A stretch of 64,000 bases of DNA, taken from JAVZLH01 sp038883475 (GTDB lineage: Archaea; Thermoproteota; Bathyarchaeia; Bathyarchaeales; Bathycorpusculaceae). Under the pieces are notes generated by a model, which made no database searches, was not told the origin of the DNA, and was given only the letters and a program-made list of their open reading frames with translations. Below, in pieces: positions 42,005-51,260 of this stretch. The stretch's first letter is position 1. Each line of letters begins with the position of its first letter. Position numbers and translations under genes: made by a program. The stretch is taken from contig JAVZMA010000006.1 of the NCBI GenBank assembly GCA_038883475.1, forward strand, positions 6,905 to 70,904. The letters run 5' to 3'.

Positions 42005-43963
42005 TCAATTTTCCGTTGTGACAGTGATTACTGGCGGATACTCAACGAGAATCCACAAGCCAGTGGCATTATTGCCTCCACCACTATAGATTGGTGTGTA
42101 GCTTGTTCCGCCGTAAGTCACTACTGCGCCATACCAGCAGATATCTGCTGCATTGTTGAAGGGGAAAACGGAGGCAAGCGAACTCACTGGAAGAAGTTCG
42201 ATTGCCCTTCCGTCAGAGGAACTTACTGTTCTTAAAGCGCCTGTTGGATTTCCACTCGCGGTTTTGTCGTCAAAGTAGTATAGCATTTTGTTGGAGTTAT
42301 CTGCGAACATTATTCCGAGCCCTTCCGATGAAGAGTTCAGCTGTGCCCAGTGATGTTGCCAAACATTTGACATGTTATAGAATAAGCTATACGCCGTAGA
42401 AATGTTTGGATAGCCGCTTGGCAATGTACCATTTTCAGTTAATGTGGAAAAGCTATTTTGTGTGCTGATTCTTAATAGGCGTATTTCCGTTATGTTTCTA
42501 GGTTTGTCTGTTGAGTTTAGGAATATGAGGCGCAGTTGATAGGTGTAATATGTAGCGTTTGCGGGAAGCGCTATAACAACATGTGCATAAAAGTTATAGC
42601 ATCCGTATGGTGATGGGTCTGTGACGCCGCCGGAATATTCTGGTTCACCGTGTACAATACTTCTAACTGTACCGTTATATATGACATATGCCCACTCAGG
42701 ATCTGTTGTGTCAGATTCATTGTTTATTCGCATAAGGTTTGCCGTACTTGTCGTGCTGCCGACCGTTGCTGTCACCGTGAAGCCGCTGCTCGAAAGTGTA
42801 ATGCTAAGTTTGCCATTGCTTAGTGTTCTGGAAGAGGGTTTATCGTTGAAGTATCTGTTTGTGTATGCTAGTGGTGTTTGGGTTGCTGTGTCACTTCCGC
42901 TCCACCATATGGTGACTTTTGAAACGTTTGGGTTTATGAGGAAAACCAGCATGTGTCTGTTGCCGAAGATGCTTGCGTTGCTGGCTAAGCCTAACGGGAT
43001 TTTGTAGTCTGAAGCCCAGTCTTCTATTTGGAATGGCACTTCCTGGTTTATGTCATTTATTGTTTGATTAACGTGAATTGCCTTCACTGGTATTGGCGGG
43101 ACTGGTTTGGCTTGTGTTGTCAAGTTGAAGTTTTGTCCAATCCATCGCATTGTGCCATTCTGCAGAAGCTCCACAACAATTGTTGCATCTGTTGCTTTTT
43201 TTAGCGCTGAGTAAAGCGTCGAGTTCCATGTTAATGTGCATGTGTATCGGCTAAATGATGAAGCCACAACCATTAAGCCTCTTTGGTCTTCCACTTGGAT
43301 AAGATAGGAATCAGGGTCTATCTCTGGTGGAATGTCAATGGTGTATGTGCCGTTTGTGTCTACCATGGGTTCGGTGCTTGGATTAACCAGCGTCCATGTG
43401 GAGTTTTCGTAGATGTAACGGTAAAATTTAAAGTTCTGTTTTCCAAGGTTTATCAATGGTTCATTTTCATCTTTAGTTATCACCAGTTGTGTTTGGTTGC
43501 TTGAAATTTTTGTTACATTCACCTTTAATTCGCATGAAGTTTCATAGGTCATTCCATTCAATCCAAGACCAGCTAAGCTGTAATTTACAACCAGTCTTCC
43601 TCTACTCCAACTGCTGTTTGTATACCAGTATGCGCTTAAGTCTACACTGCTTAAATTGAATGAAGCACCCAGTTCCGGATGCGTTCTGGCTAGGTTTTCT
43701 AATCCGCTTTTTGTATAGTTTATGGCTAATGCCCTCGCGTAACTAGAGTTTCCGGTGACTTGCAATGCTGAGCCATAATAGCCAACTGTAAAGCCTAGAA
43801 TCTCCTTTAGGGCTAGGTTTGTTTCGTCTATTGTGCTTAATATTTGAGGCTGAACCTGTATTGGAGTGTTGCGTATTGTAGAGTAGGTCACTATGACTGT
43901 GGCTACTAAAATAACTGCGACAAGCAAAGCCGCAATAATCGAATATTGACCCTTATTGTCCAT
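42005..43963 (-). CDS. Large pilus-locus surface protein, locus 2
   Basis: 652 residues behind an AGGAGGTG site. A pilin-like N-terminus KGQYSIIAALLVAVILVATVIVTY is followed by about 620 residues of outside beta-rich sequence loaded with N-x-S/T sites. The N-terminal 200 residues correspond to the 256-residue protein of locus 1; the remainder is extra. It could be a glycosylated minor pilin or tip adhesin. It has no catalytic motif that I recognise. Confidence 0.72.
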   Translation of the reverse strand: MDNKGQYSIIAALLVAVILVATVIVTYSTIRNTPIQVQPQILSTIDETNLALKEILGFTVGYYGSALQVTGNSSYARALAINYTKSGLENLARTHPELGASFNLSSVDLSAYWYTNSSWSRGRLVVNYSLAGLGLNGMTYETSCELKVNVTKISSNQTQLVITKDENEPLINLGKQNFKFYRYIYENSTWTLVNPSTEPMVDTNGTYTIDIPPEIDPDSYLIQVEDQRGLMVVASSFSRYTCTLTWNSTLYSALKKATDATIVVELLQNGTMRWIGQNFNLTTQAKPVPPIPVKAIHVNQTINDINQEVPFQIEDWASDYKIPLGLASNASIFGNRHMLVFLINPNVSKVTIWWSGSDTATQTPLAYTNRYFNDKPSSRTLSNGKLSITLSSSGFTVTATVGSTTSTANLMRINNESDTTDPEWAYVIYNGTVRSIVHGEPEYSGGVTDPSPYGCYNFYAHVVIALPANATYYTYQLRLIFLNSTDKPRNITEIRLLRISTQNSFSTLTENGTLPSGYPNISTAYSLFYNMSNVWQHHWAQLNSSSEGLGIMFADNSNKMLYYFDDKTASGNPTGALRTVSSSDGRAIELLPVSSLASVFPFNNAADICWYGAVVTYGGTSYTPIYSGGGNNATGLWILVEYPPVITVTTEN

Positions 43964-43966
43964 TTG

Positions 43967-45295
43967 CTACACACCTCCTGCTTGCCCAAGCTGCAAAACG
44001 ACAAGCCTAGTGACGTTAGCAGCCGTATACTCAGAACGATAAAGCCTAGGTTTATAATAAGAAAGAAGCCCGATAGCAGTCAACCGGATATCAGGAGTTC
44101 TAGTCAAACCCAAAGCCAAAAACGAACCCTCAACCCGTGTACCCCTCATATGATTATACAATGCGCCAGGATTGTATGTTACTGGTCTACCACTTTCACT
44201 TACGGTAACGGTATTAAATAACTGCAGTGTGGGGTTTAGATTGTAAGAAGACAATACGGAGCTTCTCAGAGCCCTTGTTGAAGTTTGGTTTTGGTAGGGA
44301 TATATCCCATAATAGTTGCAGTTGTCCAAAACTTGTGATGAAAGACTGACAACGCCAACATCTCGCTTAATATCAGTAGAATCACTAGTGAAATTTTTAT
44401 TGTCTATTCCTTGAAGGAAAGCATTTAACCCTGCTTGTGCAACCATTTTCATTCCAAAAATGCCCCAATTGTTCTGGTCATTTGAACCAGTAAGATATCC
44501 CGTGTTTGTGACATAATAAAATGGATAGCCTACTATGCTAGCCCAAGTCCAATTGTAAAGGCGTGTCATGTTGCCTAGGAAATGACAGTATTCAGCGTAA
44601 TTGTTGGAGTATCTTTGGCAATATTCTGTTGGTATTGGTACTGCTTCTCCGAAAGTGTTTATGACCACGGCGTTTTGTACGGTTTCGCCTTGAAGTGATG
44701 TACCATTTAGTATTTTTCCAAGGTCTGCTGTGTTTTGCACCATTACTGTTTTTACGAAGTATGGTGATAGTAGGTTGTATAGGTCTTGTGCTAGACTATG
44801 GGCTGTATAACCAGTAATCCACCATCCACGGGCATCGCTACAATTCAATATATATAGAGTTCCTCCGGCTCCGCTTTCACCGATCTTTTCCGGGGTAACC
44901 CTGAAAGTCACATTGGAAGAAGCAACCAGATAAGAAGCAGCGTCAGACCCAACGCCCAAGCTTTCAGCATTCGAAATAGACGTAACAAAGCTGTAAAGCT
45001 CTGTTTTGTTTCCAATTCGCACTTCATAAACAGTTAAGTTGTAAATTACATTAGGCGGCAAACAAGCAGAAAGTGCAACTTGAAGCTGACCCCAAGCAGG
45101 ATCATTAGGCGACTTAAACACTATCTCGCTTAAACTGTGATCAGTATCTAACATTTCAAGAGTTGTTAATGCTAATCGTCTAAGGTTTAAGGGTGAAACC
45201 TCTCGCGGCGAAGGCAAAACAGCAAAGAAGGAAGCAATCAAAAAAGCTCCTAAAATAATGATTATTACAAGCATAACCTCAATTGTACGCATCAT
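43967..45295 (-). CDS. Pilus-locus surface protein, locus 2
   Basis: 442 residues with GGAGGTTGAG upstream. The N-terminal span IEVMLVIIIILGAFLIASFFAVL is followed by the shared domain (LTTLEMLDTDHSLSEIV, LPPNVIYNLTVYEVRIG) also found in the 141-residue protein of locus 1. A roughly 300-residue extension then reads like a GATase/ThuA-type alpha/beta fold in places (YILNCSDARGWWITGY, VVINTFGEAVPIP), but I cannot assign it. It starts 3 nt upstream of the 652-residue gene. Confidence 0.7.
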   Translation of the reverse strand: MMRTIEVMLVIIIILGAFLIASFFAVLPSPREVSPLNLRRLALTTLEMLDTDHSLSEIVFKSPNDPAWGQLQVALSACLPPNVIYNLTVYEVRIGNKTELYSFVTSISNAESLGVGSDAASYLVASSNVTFRVTPEKIGESGAGGTLYILNCSDARGWWITGYTAHSLAQDLYNLLSPYFVKTVMVQNTADLGKILNGTSLQGETVQNAVVINTFGEAVPIPTEYCQRYSNNYAEYCHFLGNMTRLYNWTWASIVGYPFYYVTNTGYLTGSNDQNNWGIFGMKMVAQAGLNAFLQGIDNKNFTSDSTDIKRDVGVVSLSSQVLDNCNYYGIYPYQNQTSTRALRSSVLSSYNLNPTLQLFNTVTVSESGRPVTYNPGALYNHMRGTRVEGSFLALGLTRTPDIRLTAIGLLSYYKPRLYRSEYTAANVTRLVVLQLGQAGGV

Positions 45296-45301
45296 TTAAG
45301 C

Positions 45302-46519
45302 TCAACCTCCTAAACTCCACAAGGCAAGCCTAGCCTGATAGGCAATGCCGTTAACAATAACTTGGCGAATATCAGCAGCAACCCATTCTTGACCAGCAGG
45401 GTCGCCACCAAAAATCACTGAAAATCCAATAGTGCCAATTCCCCACGGCATAACCACCATGCCAAAGTCGTTTCCAGTCCAATATGAGACGATTAGGAAA
45501 CCCGCTTGGGATGTCGGTATCTGAGCCACGTAATATGGTTTTCCTTGACCATAATTTACGAACTCTTTGCTTTTTACTATATCAATTCTTATTGGCCTAA
45601 AATTGTCTGGCAAAACATAAAATGCAGCTTTAAAAAATAAAGACGCTTGGCTGCTTCCCGGATCATTTTTGCCCCATTTGTGAGCCAACAATATTGTACC
45701 GTTTTCATAGTCTTCGATGAATGGTATTATGTTTCCCGCCTTTGTTATGATCTCTCTGGATTTATAGCCGACGCCGTAAAGTCCGCCTAAGTTAACTTTG
45801 GCGATAAACGTGTAAGCAGTCTGATTTTGAGAGACATCTATTTTTGGCAACCCTTGTGCTCCATTAAAATTCAGATAAGCTAACCCCAACCCATCGGTTT
45901 TAGTAGTTCCGTTAAATGCATCTCCATCTTCTTTTGCAGCATTTACCCAAAAAATTAGGTAGTCAATAGTTGCATTAGTGAATGATGAACTTTGCCCTAG
46001 AACGCTAATTTCCAACTTCAAATTAGAACTTGGAATCTCATTAATGCTAACATTTACTGTCGGAGTAATCTCCAGCCGGAATCCATATGTTCCATTTATT
46101 CCTAAAAGTTTAGATGCAGTAGAATAATTAACACAGTCACCTTCTTGCAAAAGAAAATACCCGCCACCCATACCCCATGACACATTACTATACCATTTTC
46201 CCGTTTGACTATAATATACCCTATCACCAGAAGACGAAAGAAGCCTCATCAAAGAAAACGGGCTAAGCCTGTACTGTGTGAATTCTGGGTCTTGTAGTCC
46301 AAAGCCAACAGGAGTAACATCGCTTTTACCCCAGTCCTCTGGAATGCCCGGGTTCAACAGCATAGTGTCAAGTAAATCGCTGCATTTTGTTGCAAGATAT
46401 CTGTGACGCTGATATAATATTGCCGTCTGAAGCGTCTGGTTAAACAAGCTTATAAAAATCAACATTGCTCCCAGAAAAACCGTCACAGAAATCAAATGAT
46501 CAATAGTTGAGCCTGCCAT
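45302..46519 (-). CDS. Pilus-locus surface protein, locus 2
   Basis: 405 residues from the ATG at 46519, which follows TTGGAGGGT; the frame is open to 46564. The N-terminal span DHLISVTVFLGAMLIFISLF is followed by the family block CSDLLDTMLLNPGIPEDWG and FGLQDPEFTQYRLSPFSLMRL, shared with the locus 1 protein at 22004-23065. The outside region is beta-rich with several glycosylation sequons. It is probably a minor pilin-like component. Confidence 0.72.
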   Translation of the reverse strand: MAGSTIDHLISVTVFLGAMLIFISLFNQTLQTAILYQRHRYLATKCSDLLDTMLLNPGIPEDWGKSDVTPVGFGLQDPEFTQYRLSPFSLMRLLSSSGDRVYYSQTGKWYSNVSWGMGGGYFLLQEGDCVNYSTASKLLGINGTYGFRLEITPTVNVSINEIPSSNLKLEISVLGQSSSFTNATIDYLIFWVNAAKEDGDAFNGTTKTDGLGLAYLNFNGAQGLPKIDVSQNQTAYTFIAKVNLGGLYGVGYKSREIITKAGNIIPFIEDYENGTILLAHKWGKNDPGSSQASLFFKAAFYVLPDNFRPIRIDIVKSKEFVNYGQGKPYYVAQIPTSQAGFLIVSYWTGNDFGMVVMPWGIGTIGFSVIFGGDPAGQEWVAADIRQVIVNGIAYQARLALWSLGG

Positions 46520-46526
46520 TTTCCGC

Positions 46527-47009
46527 TTACCCTCCAAAATAAAGGCATACGGTTCCATTCGCAAATTTTTCAGCTATTATACACGCATTTGCCGAGCTGC
46601 TCACAAAAGTTGATTCTTTCCATACAACGTTTGAGCCAAGAATAACCGATGCTTTCGCTGTTGTTCCAGCAGTCTCCAGTCTAAGCGTTACCTCCAAAAC
46701 CTTATTCGACTTTAACTCAGGGTCTAATATTGATTTGAGCGTTGCATTCCCAGTGTACTTGTAATTTTCTATGAACGGTGGGACATCCAACTTTTGTGTC
46801 ACACGTTGGGCAGTTACACTCGTATGGTTTAAAGCGTAATACACCTGTTGTATGCTGCTCCCTATGTGGCTTGCGGCTTCTTGAAGAGCAAGTGTTCTCC
46901 GCGAGTCCACCCATATATTCATGAGCCAATTTGCCGACAATGGGAAGAGGAAAATCTGTAAAACCAAAACTGGAAGCAAAATCACATATTCAATGGTTAT
47001 GTGAGCCAT
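46527..47009 (-). CDS. TadE-like pilin-type protein, locus 2
   Basis: 160 residues. MAHITIEYVILLPVLVLQIFLFPLSANW is a TadE-like N-terminus, with E7 placed as the conserved Glu5-type residue of type IV pilins. A small outside domain follows. It lies between the pilin-like gene at 47035 and the 405-residue gene. Confidence 0.7.
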   Translation of the reverse strand: MAHITIEYVILLPVLVLQIFLFPLSANWLMNIWVDSRRTLALQEAASHIGSSIQQVYYALNHTSVTAQRVTQKLDVPPFIENYKYTGNATLKSILDPELKSNKVLEVTLRLETAGTTAKASVILGSNVVWKESTFVSSSANACIIAEKFANGTVCLYFGG

Positions 47010-47034
47010 TCATAATCCTCCTCCTTTAAGCATA

Positions 47035-47868
47035 TCATAACGAAACTCTCACCTCACCCGTGTAAAATTCAACAACGGAACCCTGCACGTTAACAACAAC
47101 CTCTGTTCTTTCGAAGTTAAAGAAGCTCTCGTCAAATCCAAAGATATTTTTCGGGAAAGTAACGTTTATTTTAATTGTAGCAACGTTTTCCGCAGCTTTT
47201 ACAGAAACGTTTTTTCCTCTAAGCGTCATAGACTGTGAAACATATGAAAGGGTTCCATTAGTTAGGATAGGCAAATGAAACTTCGAGTAATTTGCACCGC
47301 TTCCATGAGTCGTCACTGTTGTGTTCAACATTCTTATTGTAGGTACAACAACAACCCTTATGAAACTACCACCGTACATGGGCAACTTTTCAATTACGTA
47401 AACATAACTGACAGGCGCTGAAGCGCCAGTTTTAAGAAAAGATCTATTCGAAGGAAACAAGCATTCATAATAACCGTTTCCGAGGGAGTATTTATCTACT
47501 GGCATGTTAAACAAGATTATACCAGTTGTAAAGTTAGCCAAGAAAACTGTTCCATTCACATAGACGTTGTATGTTAAAGCCGCGGGTACAAAACTAACCT
47601 GTCCAAACCTGCTTGCATAACGAATTGTTCTGGTGTTCTCTGGAATCCATGCGACATCGTCTATTTGCAGCCCAACATTCTGCATGAACTGTTTCATGGC
47701 GCTGAACTCGCTTGTAGCCATCCTCGCGTTCAAAAAGTCGTTTGCGAAAACAATGGTTACAAGCAAAAGCACTACAATGGCACTTGTGAGTATAACAGTT
47801 GAAATTGCTGGGCTAACAGCTCTCCTATCACTTCTCAATCCCTCATGTAGCGGAAATCTAAACTTCAA
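47035..47868 (-). CDS. Archaeal pilin-like protein, locus 2
   Basis: 277 residues from the TTG at 47868, placed by AGAGGGAG; a TTG at 47886 would overlap the TadC gene by 8 nt. The leader SDRRAVSPAISTVILTSAIVVLLLVTIVF is a typical archaeal pilin N-terminus. The block MKQFMQNVGLQIDDVAW matches the locus 1 paralogue. The protein is much longer than a usual pilin. Confidence 0.75.
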   Translation of the reverse strand: MKFRFPLHEGLRSDRRAVSPAISTVILTSAIVVLLLVTIVFANDFLNARMATSEFSAMKQFMQNVGLQIDDVAWIPENTRTIRYASRFGQVSFVPAALTYNVYVNGTVFLANFTTGIILFNMPVDKYSLGNGYYECLFPSNRSFLKTGASAPVSYVYVIEKLPMYGGSFIRVVVVPTIRMLNTTVTTHGSGANYSKFHLPILTNGTLSYVSQSMTLRGKNVSVKAAENVATIKINVTFPKNIFGFDESFFNFERTEVVVNVQGSVVEFYTGEVRVSL

Positions 47869-47878
47869 TTTTCTCCCT

Positions 47879-49579
47879 CTACCCAAACTTTATGAACATG
47901 GGCACAAGCTTCGCTGCCAAAACAGCTATAACCACTAGAATGGCTGCATGCTTGAAGCCAGCCGCCACAGACTCCTCACTTATTTTGCCCGCCACAATAC
48001 CTATTAGGTAACTGTGGAAAATAGCTGACGTAACGAATATCGTTATCATTGGCCCCAAATCCTTTTTTTGACCAATTTCTGTCACGTTTAAAGTGCCTGA
48101 AGTGAAGCCTATCATCATAGTTGTTGTCGCAACAAGCAGAATGGCAGCAAAATACGGCATCATTATATATGGACGCACTGCCATTTTCTTTTCCTTCTCA
48201 ACCTCCTGAGTTAAATTGTTGAACCTTGCCAAAGACTCAATCATGGCTATTGTTCCACCGCCAACATCTATCGTTTCAACAAGTAGAAACATGATGATCT
48301 GCGTTATCCAACTGCGTGTTCGCTTAACAAAATCAATTATCACCTTTCTAAGCGGGACTCCCCAAGAAATTTCTGAGCTTATTTTACGCAGCTCCTTACT
48401 AAATTCGCCGTAATCCCTGTTTGAGAGGCTTTCAATGCACTTTTCAGGAGACAAGCCGGTTTTCCTAACTTCTGTTAAATCTCTTAGAAAGCTGTTAACG
48501 CCGCGCTCTATGCTGGCTTTCTTGCTTGAAACTTTTTGATGCACTATTGCGGCTGGTGCAGTTGCAACAAACAAAGCTATGGCGATTGCCACGGGCAAGT
48601 CTATAAATGTCTGAAGCGAGCTGAAGAATGGAATTTCCATGAAGCCAAAAAAGTTCGTGAATAACAGTAGCAGTACCATGCCAACTATGCTGCAAACTCC
48701 GAAAACCTTGTACGGACGCATATCCACAACAGGCGTTTTAGGCTGCATGCTATGCGCCAAATAAATGAACATCAGCGAAAGCATGGGCGTAAACAAATAC
48801 GTGTATAAGATTATTCCGGAAGACATGGACATGCCGACACTGTAAATGGACTCTACGCTGAAAAGAATGTAGAAGCAAAGCGACATCAAAACCATGACAA
48901 TTATGAAAGTCTCTAGGAGCATCCCAAGTCTTTCAGCTGCAGCCTTTACCCGCATCGCTCTGGTTTTAAAGATGTCCTCAGCTTTTCTCTCCAAGAAGTG
49001 TCCAATGTCGCCTCCAATAATAACGGTTGATGCGTATCCTGCGAGGAAGTCTTTGAAAACATCTAATGGATTTTTCTTCGCAGCATTTTCAATAGCTGTT
49101 AACGGGTCTATTCCGAAAATTTCCACATCCTTTATGATTTCCCTTGCTTCGCTTCTCATGGCAGGCATCAATTCGACTTCCGCCAATCTTTTGAAGCTTG
49201 TGTATGGAGCTATGCCCCCAGAAGCCATTACGCTAATATAAGTGGCTGCAAAGGGCATTTCCCTTTCTAGGTTGGCTGCCCTTTCACCAGCCCTTGACAA
49301 AGGTATCAGCAAGAAACCTATCATAACGTAGAATGGAAGCGGAATCAAGAAGATTATTGGAATAAAGCCGTAGAAATACACGATTAGAATGGATATTATC
49401 GGCACGGGAATGGTCAATGCAGCAATGAATAACATTAAAGAAACATAAGTTTCTGGATAAATTTTGATCCTAGCTCTTTCTAGATAGTCCTTAAACTCGA
49501 TGACGTTCTTTAAGAAGGAGGGTGCTACCTTACCGAAGATGCGGAAAGACCAAGCTTCAAGGGTTTCTAGAAACGGCAA
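47879..49579 (-). CDS. TadC/ArlJ-like polytopic membrane protein, pilus locus 2
   Basis: 566 residues with a TTG start after GGAGGTTAAATTAG. Two T2SSF domains are visible: MPFAATYISVMASGGIAPYTSFKRLAEVE, FLAGYASTVIIGGDIGHFLE; then FLRDLTEVRKTGLSPEKCIESL, WITQIIMFLLVETIDVGGGTIAMIESL. It overlaps the ATPase gene by 23 nt. The second T2SSF half is closest to that of locus 1, with the shared TGLSPEKCI motif. Confidence 0.92.
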   Translation of the reverse strand: MPFLETLEAWSFRIFGKVAPSFLKNVIEFKDYLERARIKIYPETYVSLMLFIAALTIPVPIISILIVYFYGFIPIIFLIPLPFYVMIGFLLIPLSRAGERAANLEREMPFAATYISVMASGGIAPYTSFKRLAEVELMPAMRSEAREIIKDVEIFGIDPLTAIENAAKKNPLDVFKDFLAGYASTVIIGGDIGHFLERKAEDIFKTRAMRVKAAAERLGMLLETFIIVMVLMSLCFYILFSVESIYSVGMSMSSGIILYTYLFTPMLSLMFIYLAHSMQPKTPVVDMRPYKVFGVCSIVGMVLLLLFTNFFGFMEIPFFSSLQTFIDLPVAIAIALFVATAPAAIVHQKVSSKKASIERGVNSFLRDLTEVRKTGLSPEKCIESLSNRDYGEFSKELRKISSEISWGVPLRKVIIDFVKRTRSWITQIIMFLLVETIDVGGGTIAMIESLARFNNLTQEVEKEKKMAVRPYIMMPYFAAILLVATTTMMIGFTSGTLNVTEIGQKKDLGPMITIFVTSAIFHSYLIGIVAGKISEESVAAGFKHAAILVVIAVLAAKLVPMFIKFG

Positions 49580-51185
49580 CTAATTTAACCTCCTCCCCTG
49601 CCAGAACCTTCTCATAAATCTGTTTTGGTCTAGCATAATATTCCGCGATTATCGCAGCTACATCTTTGTAGCTTCTTATGTTGCGTTCTCTCATCCAATG
49701 CAAGACATCTTTGCGTCTGTTTATCTCCTCAACTATCTCTTTTTTGCTTAGACCTATCCTTTCAGAAATTGACGATAGCATGATGCTCTTATCAAATGTT
49801 GGAACGTATTCGTCTTTTACCGGATGCCACTTAAAAGTAGTTCGATAATCCTCATAGTCTGCGATCTCATTAACGTTAATTACACGTCTGTAAGCCTTTT
49901 TTTCGCTGCCTTTTACCATGTGAACCCTTTGAACGGATAAAACAATGTTCATTAGTGGGATGTAAGCTGGCGCGATGTCCATGGGTTTCTGTGTCAAACG
50001 TTTAATGGCTGAATCTAAGTTTTCCGCATGCATAGTGCACATGCCACCGTGACCCGTGGCTAAAGCCTGGAAAAGCACGTAAGCCTCTTGACCTCTGACC
50101 TCGCCTACGATTAGTATGTCTGGGCGGTGTCTCATTGACGTTTTTACAAGGTCGAATAATGTTACTTCGCCCACGCTGCTTCCGCCCAAGCCATAACTTT
50201 GTCGCGCGATAAGGGAAACCCAGTTTTCATGCGGCAAATTCAGTTCAGCAGTTTCCTCAATGGTGATTATTTTGCTTCCTGGTTTGATGAGGCATGCCAA
50301 TGCGTTTAGGGCTGTTGTTTTGCCGGCTGCAGTTCCGCCTAAAACCATTATTGAAGCCCTGTTTTCTAGACACATCCAGAAGTAAGCTGCCATTTCCTCA
50401 GAAAAGGTGCCGAGGTTTATGAGGTCTATTATTGAGTAGGGGTCTTCCCTGAACTTTCTAATTGTAAAGGCTGTTCCGAAAGGTGTTACTTCGCGTCTGT
50501 AACAAACTGCCAGCCTATGTTTGCCAGGTAGTGAGGCGTCTACTATTGGGAAGGCTGAGCTTACGTGTTTTCCTGCCATGTGAACCAGTTTTACAACCAT
50601 GTTGTCGAGTTCTTCGTCGTTTTCGAATTCGAGGTTTGTTTCTATGCTTTCATAATTTCTATGCCATATGTAGACTGGTTTGTTAACTCCATCGCATGAA
50701 ATGTCTTCGATGTTGGGATCCCGCATTAACGGGTCTATTCTGCCAAAGCCTACAAGGTCTCTTTCGGCGTGATAAAGAATCTTATACCATGAAACGTCTG
50801 GAAGCCATCCTAAGCTTATGCGGTATTTGTCAACTATTTTTTTGGCTTCTTCTGCGAAAAATCTTCTTGGGTCTGGGATTTCTTCTTTTGGCGATTCAAT
50901 TTCTGCGAGTAGTATTTCTAGAATGCGGTTGTACACGCTTCTTTCAAGGGGGTCAAGCTGCAACTCGTCTAGGATGTACTTGTATTCGCCCGTCTTTGGG
51001 TTTTGAACTATTGCGACATGCGCGAAAGGTTCGTAAAGTGGATACTTTTCAACAACTTTGTATCCTCTTGGTACTGGTTTTGGCGGAGGTGGCGGGATCG
51101 CTACTTTCTTCTTTTTTCCAAGGTTAACTTTGATTCTTACCCTCTTTATTTTTGCAAGCGTTTCCTTGACTCGCAGTTTCACCAT
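49557..51185 (-). CDS. Type II/IV secretion system ATPase, pilus locus 2
   Basis: 542 residues. A basic, proline-rich N-terminus (KKKKVAIPPPPPKPVPRGYKV) precedes the usual ATPase. Walker A is GGTAAGKTT (283-291), the Asp/Glu box TIEETAELNLPHENW, Walker B PDILIVGEVRGQEAYVLFQ, and the His box GHGGMCTMHAE. It drives pilus assembly with the TadC-like protein. It is paralogous to the ATPase at 24599-26212 along its whole length. Confidence 0.94.
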   Translation of the reverse strand: MVKLRVKETLAKIKRVRIKVNLGKKKKVAIPPPPPKPVPRGYKVVEKYPLYEPFAHVAIVQNPKTGEYKYILDELQLDPLERSVYNRILEILLAEIESPKEEIPDPRRFFAEEAKKIVDKYRISLGWLPDVSWYKILYHAERDLVGFGRIDPLMRDPNIEDISCDGVNKPVYIWHRNYESIETNLEFENDEELDNMVVKLVHMAGKHVSSAFPIVDASLPGKHRLAVCYRREVTPFGTAFTIRKFREDPYSIIDLINLGTFSEEMAAYFWMCLENRASIMVLGGTAAGKTTALNALACLIKPGSKIITIEETAELNLPHENWVSLIARQSYGLGGSSVGEVTLFDLVKTSMRHRPDILIVGEVRGQEAYVLFQALATGHGGMCTMHAENLDSAIKRLTQKPMDIAPAYIPLMNIVLSVQRVHMVKGSEKKAYRRVINVNEIADYEDYRTTFKWHPVKDEYVPTFDKSIMLSSISERIGLSKKEIVEEINRRKDVLHWMRERNIRSYKDVAAIIAEYYARPKQIYEKVLAGEEVKLVAVSRNP

Positions 51186-51260
51186 TGTGTGTTCTCCTAT
51201 GCAATTTTAATGATATGTTCGGTCTATTAAATATTGCGTCTCACGAAACATTACTCTCGC

